A DNA stretch of 64,000 nucleotides from JAAGZL01 sp050291365 (GTDB lineage Bacteria > Pseudomonadota > Gammaproteobacteria > Chromatiales > Chromatiaceae), in assembly GCA_050291365.1 (NCBI GenBank), contig JBNKJS010000043.1, positions 46,714 through 110,713 on the forward strand, written 5' to 3'. Of this stretch, positions 33,849 through 42,376 are shown piece after piece. Position 1 is the first letter of the stretch. Each line of letters starts with the position of its first letter. The translations under genes were made by a program, and so were the position numbers. The notes below the pieces were generated by a model. It saw nothing but the letters and a program-made list of their open reading frames with translations. It did not search any database and was not told the DNA's origin.

Positions 33849-36518
33849 ATGAGCGATTCATTCAAATATTCCCGCCGCGACTTCATGAAGCTTGGTGGTG
33901 CAGTGGGGGCTACTGCAGGCGTCATGGGTTTGGGCAGCAAACGTCTTGCTGCTATGGAACAGGGGCTGGGGGGTAAAGATTTCTCCCCCACAACCGGTGC
34001 CGAACGTCAGGCGGTTCCTTATACCTGTCTCGCCTGCAATATTGAGGACGGCGGCATGGCCTATGTAGAAAACGGCCGCATCGTCAAACTTGAAGGCAAC
34101 ATGGATCATCCAAACACCCGCGGCAAACTCTGCGCTAAGGGTAATGCTGGGTTCCTTCATGTCTATGATCCGGACCGAATCATGACACCGCTGCTGCGCA
34201 CTGGTAAGCGTGGTGAAGGCAAGTGGAAGCGAATCTCATACGATGAGGCGACCTCTATGCTGGCCAAGAAGCTGCGCGAGGTGATCGATCAGGCCAAAGC
34301 TGAGCATAAGCCTGAGATCCTAAACGAGATAGTGTTTAAGTGGGGGCGCGACCGCACCGGAGGCGCGGTGGGAAGATTTATGCATGCACTAGGCTCCAAT
34401 GCCATGCTTAATCACACCAACATCTGCGAATCCTCAAAGAAGGTAGGGCTGGAACCATCCTGGGGGCCGGATATTGAGTCCTGCGACTGGGCCAATACTA
34501 AATACATCCTTAACTTCGGCTCCAATATTCTCGAGACCGCCTACTTTATGAATCCCAACGCTCAGCGGTTGGTGGATGGCGTAGTAGGCAACAAGGCCAA
34601 GCTGGTGAGCTTTGACGTTCGCATGTCCAACACTTCTGGCTTTGCCGACGAGGCCTATTTTCCCTATCCGGGCACTGATTCGGCTATTGCCCTGGCCATG
34701 AGTCATGTAATCATGAACGAAGGTCTGTATGACGCAGATTTCGTACGCGACTGGACCAATGTCACAGCTGAGCAGTTGATTGAGCACCTGAAGCCCTACA
34801 CGCCGGAGTTCGCGGAAGAGGAATCGGGTGTGCCGGCAAAGGACATTCGGCGCATCGCGCGCGAGTTTGCTACCACTAAGCCTGCCACCACATTCTCTTA
34901 CCGCGGTCCCTGCAAGCATGTTTGGGGTTCCTATCAGGAGGCAGCCATCCACATGATCAATGTGATCACAGGCAACGTGGAGAAGAAGGGTGGTTACTGT
35001 CTGCCACGGGGCATGGGTTGGCCCCAGCCGCAGCCTGAGCCGCCCAAGGGCAGAACACCGAGCGCTATTGCGACTCCGCCACTCTATCCGTTGGCGTCAC
35101 ATCATGTCTCGACCCATGCGCCCTATATGATCAAAAAGGGCGAGGCCAAGGTCAGCGTGTGGATGTGCTACTACGATAACCCTGTCTACACCTATCCATC
35201 GAGCCATGTTTGGGAAGATTTCATGAAGGACGAGAAACAGCTTCCTTTCTCCGTATCTTTCAGTCCTTACATGTCGGAGACAACGGAGCTATGCGACCTG
35301 ATCATCCCTGATGTGACCTATCTGGAACGTCACGATCCGGAATCGATGCCAAGCGGCCTCTATCCGTGCCTTTCCATTCGTCAACCGGTGGTTAAGCCTC
35401 TGGGGGGTACTCAGGAGTTCCGTCAAACTCTGATCGATGTTATCCAAAAAGTGGACCCAGACGGTTCCATGGGTATCAAAAAATATTTCGCCTTCAATTC
35501 GGTTGAAGAGTGGATGCAGGCTCACTTTGACAATATCCCTGGTCTCAAGGAGGACGGCGGCTGGAATTTCATGAAGAAGAAGGGGGTCTGGCCCATCTAC
35601 GGAGAGGTGGACAAGGATACCTCTAAGATCGTCGATAAAAACGGTAACGAGGTTGAACCCGATTATGGACTCTATACCAAAGAGGTTTCCGCTTCAGATA
35701 TGATGACGGCCTACGTTGATGACAATGGCACCATCATCAAAGGCAACCAAGCTATCGGCGTCCAGGTGAACGGTAGGAATATGGTGGGCTTTGGTACACC
35801 CTCAAGACGTATTGAACTATACAAGGATAGTTACAAGAAATACGGCTTCAATCCGCTGCCGGTTTATAAACGGCTGGCATCCAGAAACAAAAAGCCCAAC
35901 GAACTGGTGCTGACCACTTATAAGGTTAACGTCCATACCCAGAGCCGTACCGCCTCCCTGAAGTATCTGGCCGAGCTCTACCATAAGAATCCTGCTTGGA
36001 TTAATCCCAAAACGGCTGCCTCTCGTGGAATACAGGATGGCGATCTGATCCGGGTGGCCTCCAAGCTGGGGCATATCGTGACCCGGGCCCATGTGACCGA
36101 GGGTATACATCCCGATGTGGTTGCTATCTCCACAGCCTGCGGCCACAGCGCCTATGGTCGTCTTGCGCAGCTTAAGCAGAAGCAGGCGGCTGAAGGATGG
36201 GTTCAGGGCACGGACCCCGATATTGCCAATAACGTATGGTGGAATGACAAGGGTGTACACCCCAATCCCATTATTCGTCTGGCAGTCGATCCTATTGGGG
36301 GTTCGCAGGGCTGGTACGACACCGTGGTTACCGTCTCCAAAGCGCAGCCGGGTGACAATTACGGTGATGTCGTAGCCAGTGTCGAGGAGTCGCTTAAGGA
36401 TTATGAAGAGACCTTGCGCTACGCCTATACCGGCGATATCCATCGTGCAAACCATAAGGAGGTAGATGTCGATTGGGATAATCTGCCTGAGCCTGCTTTG
36501 CACGGCGGCGGTCATTAA
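33849..36518 (+). CDS. Periplasmic molybdopterin oxidoreductase, catalytic subunit
   Basis: 889 residues from ATG 33849 (GAGGAG upstream). The N-terminus is a Tat signal (SRRDFMKLGG). The FeS motif is C60-x2-C63-x3-D67-x27-C95, so the third ligand of the usual CxxCxxxC is Asp. Cys193 in TNICESSKK is the predicted Mo ligand, the Cys class of the DMSO reductase family (as in Nap, Psr, Ttr and Arr/Arx enzymes). Later parts are molybdopterin-binding and molydop-binding domains. It should use Mo-bisPGD in the periplasm to reduce or oxidise a small compound. The substrate is not evident; the family position relative to Ttr, Psr, Arx, Srd or Soe would need phylogeny. Confidence 0.9.
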   Translation: MSDSFKYSRRDFMKLGGAVGATAGVMGLGSKRLAAMEQGLGGKDFSPTTGAERQAVPYTCLACNIEDGGMAYVENGRIVKLEGNMDHPNTRGKLCAKGNAGFLHVYDPDRIMTPLLRTGKRGEGKWKRISYDEATSMLAKKLREVIDQAKAEHKPEILNEIVFKWGRDRTGGAVGRFMHALGSNAMLNHTNICESSKKVGLEPSWGPDIESCDWANTKYILNFGSNILETAYFMNPNAQRLVDGVVGNKAKLVSFDVRMSNTSGFADEAYFPYPGTDSAIALAMSHVIMNEGLYDADFVRDWTNVTAEQLIEHLKPYTPEFAEEESGVPAKDIRRIAREFATTKPATTFSYRGPCKHVWGSYQEAAIHMINVITGNVEKKGGYCLPRGMGWPQPQPEPPKGRTPSAIATPPLYPLASHHVSTHAPYMIKKGEAKVSVWMCYYDNPVYTYPSSHVWEDFMKDEKQLPFSVSFSPYMSETTELCDLIIPDVTYLERHDPESMPSGLYPCLSIRQPVVKPLGGTQEFRQTLIDVIQKVDPDGSMGIKKYFAFNSVEEWMQAHFDNIPGLKEDGGWNFMKKKGVWPIYGEVDKDTSKIVDKNGNEVEPDYGLYTKEVSASDMMTAYVDDNGTIIKGNQAIGVQVNGRNMVGFGTPSRRIELYKDSYKKYGFNPLPVYKRLASRNKKPNELVLTTYKVNVHTQSRTASLKYLAELYHKNPAWINPKTAASRGIQDGDLIRVASKLGHIVTRAHVTEGIHPDVVAISTACGHSAYGRLAQLKQKQAAEGWVQGTDPDIANNVWWNDKGVHPNPIIRLAVDPIGGSQGWYDTVVTVSKAQPGDNYGDVVASVEESLKDYEETLRYAYTGDIHRANHKEVDVDWDNLPEPALHGGGH

Positions 36519-36522
36519 CCTA

Positions 36523-36558
36523 CTGGTCCCCGGCCTGCATTGTAGCGCCGGGGACCAG
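36523..36558. other. Intra-operon hairpin
   Basis: Perfect 12-bp arms CTGGTCCCCGGC (36523-36534) and GCCGGGGACCAG (36547-36558) with a 12-nt loop lie in the 60-bp gap between the catalytic subunit and the chaperone. No T run follows. It may stabilise the upstream mRNA or reduce downstream expression. Confidence 0.7.
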
Positions 36559-36578
36559 CAACAGATATGGGAAGAAAG

Positions 36579-37331
36579 ATGCATACAGATACAACAAAAG
36601 CATCCGAAATGAAACATTGTGATGTGATGGCGGCGTCTAGGGCAGCCGAGGCCAGTGCTCTTGCTGGAGTGTTCGGGTTTTTCAGTCGCTGTATTGAGGA
36701 GGAGGTCGATGCGGATTTGGTCAACTTGATACGCGGTGATCTGAGACAGCCGTTGGAGGTCGCGGGGCTGATATTTGATGATGACTTCTACGATGCTCAG
36801 GTAGAGAGCCTTGTTGAGATCCTGGCAGTAGAGTACACGGGGCTGTTGGTAGCGCCAGGCTGTATCAGTCCCCACGCATCAGTTGTCGAGACCGGTTGCA
36901 TGTTCAAAGAGCCAGCTGATAAGGCTGTTGCAGCGTACCGTGAGGCTGGCTGGTATTACAAGCATCGCCTGAGTGGGGAGTTTCCAGACCATATAGGTAC
37001 CATGCTGGGCTTTTTCGGTGTCCTTTCCGGGGCGGAGTCTGAATGCCTGGCGGCGGGCGATATATCCAGGGCGGATGAGTACAGATCGCAACGAGACGAA
37101 TTTCTTGTGGAGCAGCTGGGCGGTTGGGGCCCAGGCTGGTGCCGCCGGGCTGCAGAAGCGGCACTCCATCCTTTTTACAAAAAACTCCTGGTGATGATCG
37201 AACAGGCATTATGGGGGGAGATGGCGCAGGTGGTTGACCGCCGCCGTCTACGGGAACTGGCGGAATTGAATCAGCGGGAACCAAAGCGTCTCGACTATGA
37301 TGCCGATTTTCGCAAGGCCTCAGGGTTATGA
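36579..37331 (+). CDS. TorD/DmsD-type molybdoenzyme maturation chaperone
   Basis: 250 residues from ATG 36579 (GGGAAGAAAG upstream; ATG 36567 is the alternative). All-helical, with the family pattern YTGLLVAPG..ISPHASVVETG, HIGTMLGFFGVLS and ALHPFYKKLLV. These cytoplasmic proteins bind the Tat signal of the catalytic subunit until the cofactor is inserted. Follows the operon hairpin; its stop overlaps the glycosyltransferase start. Confidence 0.85.
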   Translation: MHTDTTKASEMKHCDVMAASRAAEASALAGVFGFFSRCIEEEVDADLVNLIRGDLRQPLEVAGLIFDDDFYDAQVESLVEILAVEYTGLLVAPGCISPHASVVETGCMFKEPADKAVAAYREAGWYYKHRLSGEFPDHIGTMLGFFGVLSGAESECLAAGDISRADEYRSQRDEFLVEQLGGWGPGWCRRAAEAALHPFYKKLLVMIEQALWGEMAQVVDRRRLRELAELNQREPKRLDYDADFRKASGL

Positions 37332-38476
37332 CAGCAAGGCCATTACGCGTACTGCTGGTTGAGGCATCTGGGCGTGGTTTCCTAAATCATTACTCCCATA
37401 CTCTAGGTCTGGGGTTATACAGAGCCGGCGTGGAGGTGCAACTTCTGACTGGAAAGCGTGACGAACTGGCGGAATGGGTACTGCCATACCACAAGCAGGC
37501 CTGTCTTGATTCCGGTCGCGCCGGATGGCGCTGTGTGCGAAAGCATATTGCCGAAGAGAAGCCAGACATCGTACATCTTCAATGGATCGGTAATCCCATT
37601 GCTGCATTGCGTCTGGTGCGATGGGCCAGAAGGCGCGGGGTAAAGGTCGTCTACACGCCCCACAACATACTGCCGCATGAGCGACGCTGGCTACTGATGC
37701 CAGCGTATCGTCTCCTTTATAGATATATGGACAAGGTGGTAGCGCGTGATCCGCACATTGCCTGGGCGTTGGAGGAGCTGTTGGATACGCCAAAGGATAG
37801 TGTGGAACTGTTGCCAGGCAGCCCCAATCTGCTGGCCTTGCCCACCTTTGCCGACGGTGTGTCTCCTTCGCCGGTTAGGGATAAAAAAGATAAGCATGAG
37901 TTACGACTACTGTTTTTTGGTCACGGCTGTCCCAGAAAGGGTCTGGATATACTGCTGCAGACTCTGTCTGAAAATGAATGGCCTGACCATTTTCATCTGG
38001 TCATTGCCGGGGAAGAGGTGCTGCGGGGAATCTCCACCGACCTTCTCGCACGCGCCAGAAAAGCAGTACGCCTGACCCTGATCAACCGCTACATTGCACC
38101 GAAAGAGGTAACGGCGCTGTTTCGGGATACCGATCTGCTGCTGATGCCATACATTAAGCTATGCAAGAGCCCACTGCTTGATCTGGCTGCGGCATTGCAT
38201 CTGCCAGTTTTACGCTCTGATCGAGTTCAGGGCGCAGTTTTCCGGGAAGGTCAGCACGGCGTTACCTTTTCTCACAAAGACTCTGGCTCCATGGGTGAAC
38301 TGTTGAAAGATACTGAATGGCTGACCAGGATAAAGCGGAATCTGGTCGTAGCTGAAGACACAGTCGTTACAATGGATCGTCTTGCCGCTGGTCACAAACA
38401 GCTTTACCTGACAGTAAGTGAGGAGATTGATGAGACGCTGGGAAGTGGCTCCTATAGAGATGCTCTTCGGTGTTGA
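37328..38476 (+). CDS. Glycosyltransferase family 4-like protein
   Basis: 382 residues, GT-B fold. N-terminal Rossmann half (VLLVEASGRGFLNHYSHTLG, IVHLQWIGNPIAAL, VVYTPHNILPHE) and C-terminal half with LLFFGHGCPRKGLDILLQTL and ALFRDTDLLLMPY, resembling GT4 enzymes. It would transfer a sugar in the cytoplasm. The expected EX7E region is altered (KSPLLDLAAALHLP). A glycosyltransferase is unusual in a molybdoenzyme operon; start and stop overlap or closely follow neighbours, so it is likely a real member of the unit. Confidence 0.82.
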   Translation: MTARPLRVLLVEASGRGFLNHYSHTLGLGLYRAGVEVQLLTGKRDELAEWVLPYHKQACLDSGRAGWRCVRKHIAEEKPDIVHLQWIGNPIAALRLVRWARRRGVKVVYTPHNILPHERRWLLMPAYRLLYRYMDKVVARDPHIAWALEELLDTPKDSVELLPGSPNLLALPTFADGVSPSPVRDKKDKHELRLLFFGHGCPRKGLDILLQTLSENEWPDHFHLVIAGEEVLRGISTDLLARARKAVRLTLINRYIAPKEVTALFRDTDLLLMPYIKLCKSPLLDLAAALHLPVLRSDRVQGAVFREGQHGVTFSHKDSGSMGELLKDTEWLTRIKRNLVVAEDTVVTMDRLAAGHKQLYLTVSEEIDETLGSGSYRDALRC

Positions 38477-38508
38477 ATTGTTGAACTGTTCATAGAGGCG
38501 AAAACGTT

Positions 38509-38943
38509 ATGGCAGGAGCAGGTAACACAGTAATTTTGATTGCACACAAACGTAAGCTGCCCGAGCTTATCAAGTTGATGAAAAACCAGATTCACGTTTT
38601 CCGGGAGTATCGGCTCCTGGCAACAAGTGAAACTGGCGAAACCATCGAGCATGAGCTTGGGCTGGAAGTGACGCACCTGTTTTCCGGAACAAAAGGGGGA
38701 GAGATACAGCTATGCGGACTTGTCTGCACCAACTCGGTTAGGGCGGTCTATTTTATCCGGGATCCGGAACAGCCAGCGTTTGACGAACCAGACATTTCCC
38801 CTTTCTACAGGGCGTGCGACCTTAATAACGTACCACTGGCGACTAACATGGTCAGCGCTGTGGCTTTGACCTACTGGCTTGGCCGTAAAACAGAGCCGCA
38901 AACAAAGTTGGACCATGCCGAGGAGCAGGCAGCATGCGCCTAA
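38509..38943 (+). CDS. Methylglyoxal-synthase-like protein
   Basis: 144 residues aligning along its length with MgsA: VILIAHKRKLPELI, LLATSETGETI, GLEVTHLFSGTKGGEIQL, YFIRDPEQPAF and NNVPLATNMVSAVALTYWL. Compared with E. coli MgsA, His19 is kept (H13), Asp91 (D85) and Asp101 (D95) are kept, but catalytic Asp71 is Glu65 and His98 is Asp92. So DHAP conversion to methylglyoxal is doubtful. The MGS fold also serves as an effector-binding domain, and a sensory or scaffolding role is possible. The gene lies between the glycosyltransferase and the ferredoxin fusion. Confidence 0.8.
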   Translation: MAGAGNTVILIAHKRKLPELIKLMKNQIHVFREYRLLATSETGETIEHELGLEVTHLFSGTKGGEIQLCGLVCTNSVRAVYFIRDPEQPAFDEPDISPFYRACDLNNVPLATNMVSAVALTYWLGRKTEPQTKLDHAEEQAACA

Positions 38944-40085
38944 ACGGTCACGTGCAGGCAGATGGACTGCTCACGCTATCGGAGTTGATTGTGGAGGAGG
39001 AGCTTTGTCTCAACCTTCGCGGCAGAATTGAGTATTGCACCAATTGCAGTGACGCCTGTCCATCCGGTGCTCTCTCTCTGACCCCGGACAGCGTCGACCT
39101 TGATCAAGATAAATGCACTGGTTGCAATAGCTGCCTACCTTCCTGTGGTGCAGGCGCCCTAAGGTCCACTGGCTTTGTTCCAGAGCGTTTTATCAGGGCA
39201 GTGGCGGGCCGCAACGAGGTCCACCTGCACTGTCGGGGTAGTTCCGACGAGGGTGGAGGTATTGTTGTTCCATGTCATGGAGTTCTGGATACCAGGCTGC
39301 TTGCTGCGGCCAGGGCGGAAGGCGTGGAAGGCGTCTTTATACATGGATTGAACAATTGCGATAGTTGTAGCCTGGGTGATGCCCGGGCGCATATCGAATC
39401 GGTCTGTTCGGATCTGCAGGAGTGGCTGGGCAAGGATGCGCCGATCCTTGATAGCTCACCTGCAAGCTCCAGGCAGGAAGATGAGCGTCACTACCAGGAT
39501 CAGCCGCACATGAGCCGGCGTTCCTTCCTGCGCTTCGGTGGCGCCAAGACGGTTTCCCAAGCGGTAGACTGGTTGGTACCTGCGCTGGAGCAGGGAGAAG
39601 AGGATGAAGAGGCGCTACCCTTTTATCAGGCCGAGGTCTATCCACAGCGGGCATCACAGTATCAGCAGGTGATTTCTGTACGGGTGGCGGGTGTTCCCTG
39701 GCGCTCCGAGGTATTACTTCCTTGGAAGTTGCGATCGGTCAGCGATAGCTGCAGCGGTTGTCTATCCTGCGGTGAACGTTGTCCCACTGGTGCGTTGCTC
39801 TCTAGAGAAACCAACGATGCCCGTGAGCTTAGTTTTGACCTAGCTTTATGCACCGACTGTAAGTTGTGTGAACGTATCTGCCCAGAGGAGGCTATTGTCT
39901 CTAACCAGATTAGTGCAGCGGAACTGGTGGAATCGGAACGTACCCTGCTACTACATATGGAGCAGCGGATCTGTTGCCAGTGCAATACCCCGTTCATGCC
40001 GGAGATCGCAGATGAAGAGATCTGTCAGGTGTGTAGTAACGAGCAGGACCTGGATGAAGAGTGGCTAGAAATGCTGTCCGGCTAG
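38934..40085 (+). CDS. Ferredoxin fused to NapF-like domain
   Basis: 383 residues. N-terminal half: CTNCSDACPSGAL and CTGCNSCLPSCGAGAL cluster motifs, then a domain with HLHCRGSSDEGG, VVPCHGVLDT and NNCDSCSLGDAR. At ~193 a MSRRSFLRFGG stretch resembles the start of NapF. C-terminal half: CSGCLSCGERCP and CTDCKLCERICP (two complete [4Fe-4S] motifs), then CCQCNTPFM...CQVC, a zinc-ribbon-like or further FeS site. The twin Arg are internal, so Tat export is unlikely and the protein is probably cytoplasmic, perhaps in FeS or electron delivery to the enzyme during maturation. Overlaps the neighbours on both sides. Confidence 0.82.
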   Translation: MRLNGHVQADGLLTLSELIVEEELCLNLRGRIEYCTNCSDACPSGALSLTPDSVDLDQDKCTGCNSCLPSCGAGALRSTGFVPERFIRAVAGRNEVHLHCRGSSDEGGGIVVPCHGVLDTRLLAAARAEGVEGVFIHGLNNCDSCSLGDARAHIESVCSDLQEWLGKDAPILDSSPASSRQEDERHYQDQPHMSRRSFLRFGGAKTVSQAVDWLVPALEQGEEDEEALPFYQAEVYPQRASQYQQVISVRVAGVPWRSEVLLPWKLRSVSDSCSGCLSCGERCPTGALLSRETNDARELSFDLALCTDCKLCERICPEEAIVSNQISAAELVESERTLLLHMEQRICCQCNTPFMPEIADEEICQVCSNEQDLDEEWLEMLSG

Positions 40086-40381
40086 AGATACCACGAACCC
40101 GGAGGCATCTCGCTGCAATAGTTGCCATCGGCTTAGGATTGGCGGCGGCAAGTTCGGTTTACTGGTGGTGGAATCTGCCAAGAACCCCGGAAGAACTGTT
40201 CCGGGTTCGCTGCTCAAGTTGTCACGAATTGCGGATTTCCCGCTTGTGTGAGTTCGACCGAAATCTGCGCCCCGGCATAGTTCAGGTGATGCGTAATGAG
40301 CATGGGGCGGACGAGGTGATCAGTGAGCGTGAGGCGATCCTGATTCGGCATTACTTAAAGGAAACTTTCAGATGTCCTTGA
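40061..40381 (+). CDS. Membrane-anchored monohaem cytochrome c
   Basis: 106 residues from a GTG at 40061, overlapping the ferredoxin gene by 25 nt. Charged N-terminus, one membrane anchor (LAAIVAIGLGLAAASSVYWW), then a periplasmic domain with haem site CSSCH and few other conserved features. It is shorter than a normal cytochrome c and lacks an obvious distal Met except in VMRNEH. Likely electron carrier to or from the molybdoenzyme. Confidence 0.75.
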   Translation: MARNAVRLEIPRTRRHLAAIVAIGLGLAAASSVYWWWNLPRTPEELFRVRCSSCHELRISRLCEFDRNLRPGIVQVMRNEHGADEVISEREAILIRHYLKETFRCP

Positions 40382-41439
40382 ACTGTTTAAACCAAGAAGC
40401 ACAGAGCCTGGAAGAGAACGTATTGAGCGTACTGCGCCAGGTGATAACGGAGGAAGGTGTCGACGTTGTGTCTTCCGGCCAGGTTTATGACGTGGTAGCT
40501 ACAGGCGGTGCGGTCCGGGTTCTGCTTGATCCGGATAATATTCCCGATGAGTCGCAGGAGGTGCTGGCCGAAGTGATTACACCTTTGGTTGAATCCCTGC
40601 CCGGTGTAGAGAGGGCGGTGGTAAAGCCGCGCCCTCGCTCCATAGCCGAAATGTCTTCGCTGCCTGGTATCCGGCATGTGGTCGGTATCCACAGCGGCAA
40701 GGGTGGCGTGGGCAAATCAACGCTTACAGCGAATCTTGCCGTTGCCCTCGCTAAACAGGGGTTCTCCGTGGGACTGCTGGATGCAGATGTATACGGCCCT
40801 TCGGCTCCGACCCTGCTTGGGGTGGGGGGGCGGGCTGAGGTAACGGCTGACGGTGATCAAATCGAGCCCAAGGAGGCATTTGGTGTGCGCATGATGTCTC
40901 TAGGCCTGCTTCTGCCAGAAGAACAGGCTTTGATCTGGCGCGGTTCTCTCGTTGACGATGGGCTGCAGCAGTTATTCAAGGATATTGACTGGGGCGACCT
41001 GGATATTCTGCTCGTGGATCTTCCACCGGGTACTTCCGACGTCCATCTCGCCGTGGCCCGTTGCGTGGTCATGTCTGGTGTCATCACAGTTACCGCCCCT
41101 GGGCAGGTCTCCACGGACGATGTTAGGCGTGGATTGGAGATGTTTGCAGATCTATCTGTACCCAGCCTGGGATTGATCGAGAACATGGCGGGCGTTACCT
41201 GTCGCAACTGCGGACATACGGGCGCCCTGTTCGGCTATGGCGGGGCTGAGGCACTTTCTGATCTGACCGGTCTGCCATTGCTAGCTTCTTTACCATTCCT
41301 ACCCGCAGTGGCTGCAGGTTCCGACCAGGGCCTTCCGGTCGCCAACGACGCCTTTGGCGCCGGTGCAAGTTTCCACGATCTGGCGAAGGCTATCTCCGGC
41401 AGGCTTGAACTGGATAGTGACAGGAGGAATGAAGCATGA
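40372..41439 (+). CDS. Mrp/ApbC-type FeS cluster carrier ATPase (first copy)
   Basis: 355 residues. The N-terminal ~95 residues are a MIP18/DUF59-like domain (LSVLRQVITEEGVDVVSSGQ and following), then a P-loop ATPase with GIHSGKGGVGKSTLTANLAV, LDADVYGPSAPTLLG and VDLPPGTSDVHLA. CRNCG gives the CxxC that bridges an FeS cluster in the dimer. Mrp/ApbC proteins carry [4Fe-4S] clusters to targets. Its start overlaps the cytochrome, its end the second copy. Confidence 0.9.
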   Translation: MSLNCLNQEAQSLEENVLSVLRQVITEEGVDVVSSGQVYDVVATGGAVRVLLDPDNIPDESQEVLAEVITPLVESLPGVERAVVKPRPRSIAEMSSLPGIRHVVGIHSGKGGVGKSTLTANLAVALAKQGFSVGLLDADVYGPSAPTLLGVGGRAEVTADGDQIEPKEAFGVRMMSLGLLLPEEQALIWRGSLVDDGLQQLFKDIDWGDLDILLVDLPPGTSDVHLAVARCVVMSGVITVTAPGQVSTDDVRRGLEMFADLSVPSLGLIENMAGVTCRNCGHTGALFGYGGAEALSDLTGLPLLASLPFLPAVAAGSDQGLPVANDAFGAGASFHDLAKAISGRLELDSDRRNEA

Positions 41440-42365
41440 GTGGACTGTCTGAATTCCCGGTATCTGTGCAGGCTGGTTCCACCGGGGCTGCTGTAGAGCC
41501 CCAGTATGCAGAGCCGAGGGAACCGGTAACAGGGATCGAGGATATAGTGCTGGTAGCCAGTGGCAAAGGGGGGGTCGGGAAATCGACCGTCACGGTAAAT
41601 CTGGCCTGTGAACTTGCCCGGAGCGGTAAGCGTGTCGGCATACTGGATGCCGATCTTTATGGCCCCTCGATTACCAGAATGATGGGTACAGATACGGATC
41701 TTCCAATCAGCGAGGATGGTCGCGCCATACCGGTTCAGAACCATGGAGTATGGACTCTGTCTGTGGGTCATGTCCTTCCGCCTGAAGCGGCACTGGTATG
41801 GAAAGGACCGTTGGTTGCGCAGACTCTGCTGCAGATGTTCCGGGATGTAGCCTGGCCGGAACTGGATATTCTTCTGATTGATCTTCCTCCCGGTACCGGG
41901 GATGTGGTTTTGACCATTCTTGAGCAGATCCCGGTGACCGGTGCGGTACTGGTAACCACACCACAGAAACTGTCTGTTGTGGATGCCGCGCGTGGCATAG
42001 CCATGTTCCATGACCTCGATATTCCTGTATTCGGCGTGGTTGAGAACATGGACCGGTATATCTGCCCCTGTTGCGGAGAAGAGCAAGAGCTTTTTCCTGG
42101 AGGTTCTGCTCAACCCTTGGCAGGGCGCAAGCATGTCAAATTTCTGGGGGGCATACCCCTGGACCCCGAAGGCCAGATTTGTGCTGACAGTGGTACGCCA
42201 CTGGTGGTTTCCAGACCTGATGGCTTAGTAGCAGAGGCCTTTTCTAGTTTAGCGGCGGAAGTAGAAAAGGCTGTGGAGAAAGAACAGAGCTTCAAAGCGC
42301 GGGACACTGACGCACAGGCCCAGGCAGAACATCAAGAGTTCTGGGAAAATCTTCTGGACGAGTGA
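41436..42365 (+). CDS. Mrp/ApbC-type FeS cluster carrier ATPase (second copy)
   Basis: 309 residues, the same ATPase core as the previous gene (VASGKGGVGKSTVTVNLACE, LDADLYGPSITRMM, IDLPPGTGDVVLT) with CPCCG. The MIP18-like domain is missing; instead there is a ~35-residue unstructured N-terminus and an acidic tail. The two copies differ widely, so they are old paralogues and may form a heterodimer. Two Mrp proteins in a molybdoenzyme operon suggests special cluster assembly, consistent with the altered ligand sets of the A and B subunits. Confidence 0.9.
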   Translation: MSGLSEFPVSVQAGSTGAAVEPQYAEPREPVTGIEDIVLVASGKGGVGKSTVTVNLACELARSGKRVGILDADLYGPSITRMMGTDTDLPISEDGRAIPVQNHGVWTLSVGHVLPPEAALVWKGPLVAQTLLQMFRDVAWPELDILLIDLPPGTGDVVLTILEQIPVTGAVLVTTPQKLSVVDAARGIAMFHDLDIPVFGVVENMDRYICPCCGEEQELFPGGSAQPLAGRKHVKFLGGIPLDPEGQICADSGTPLVVSRPDGLVAEAFSSLAAEVEKAVEKEQSFKARDTDAQAQAEHQEFWENLLDE

Positions 42366-42376
42366 AAGGTGGGACA

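Noticed and set aside
33849..36518. Naming the molybdoenzyme as tetrathionate reductase, arsenite oxidase, selenate reductase or sulfite dehydrogenase
   Set aside because: Gene order resembles ttrBCA and the sensory trio resembles arx regulators, but the Asp-containing cluster motif and accessory genes fit none fully. The substrate cannot be deduced.
35817..36875. Long open frame on the minus strand (352 codons) across the molybdoenzyme subunit end
   Set aside because: It is antisense to a clear gene, has no ribosome binding site or recognisable domain, and its composition follows the codon bias of the sense strand.
38509..38943. Annotation as functional methylglyoxal synthase
   Set aside because: Catalytic Asp71 and His98 equivalents are replaced (Glu65 and Asp92), so only the fold is claimed.
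41235..42134. Open frame on the minus strand (299 codons) across the second Mrp gene
   Set aside because: Antisense shadow; the sense strand encodes an unambiguous P-loop ATPase.
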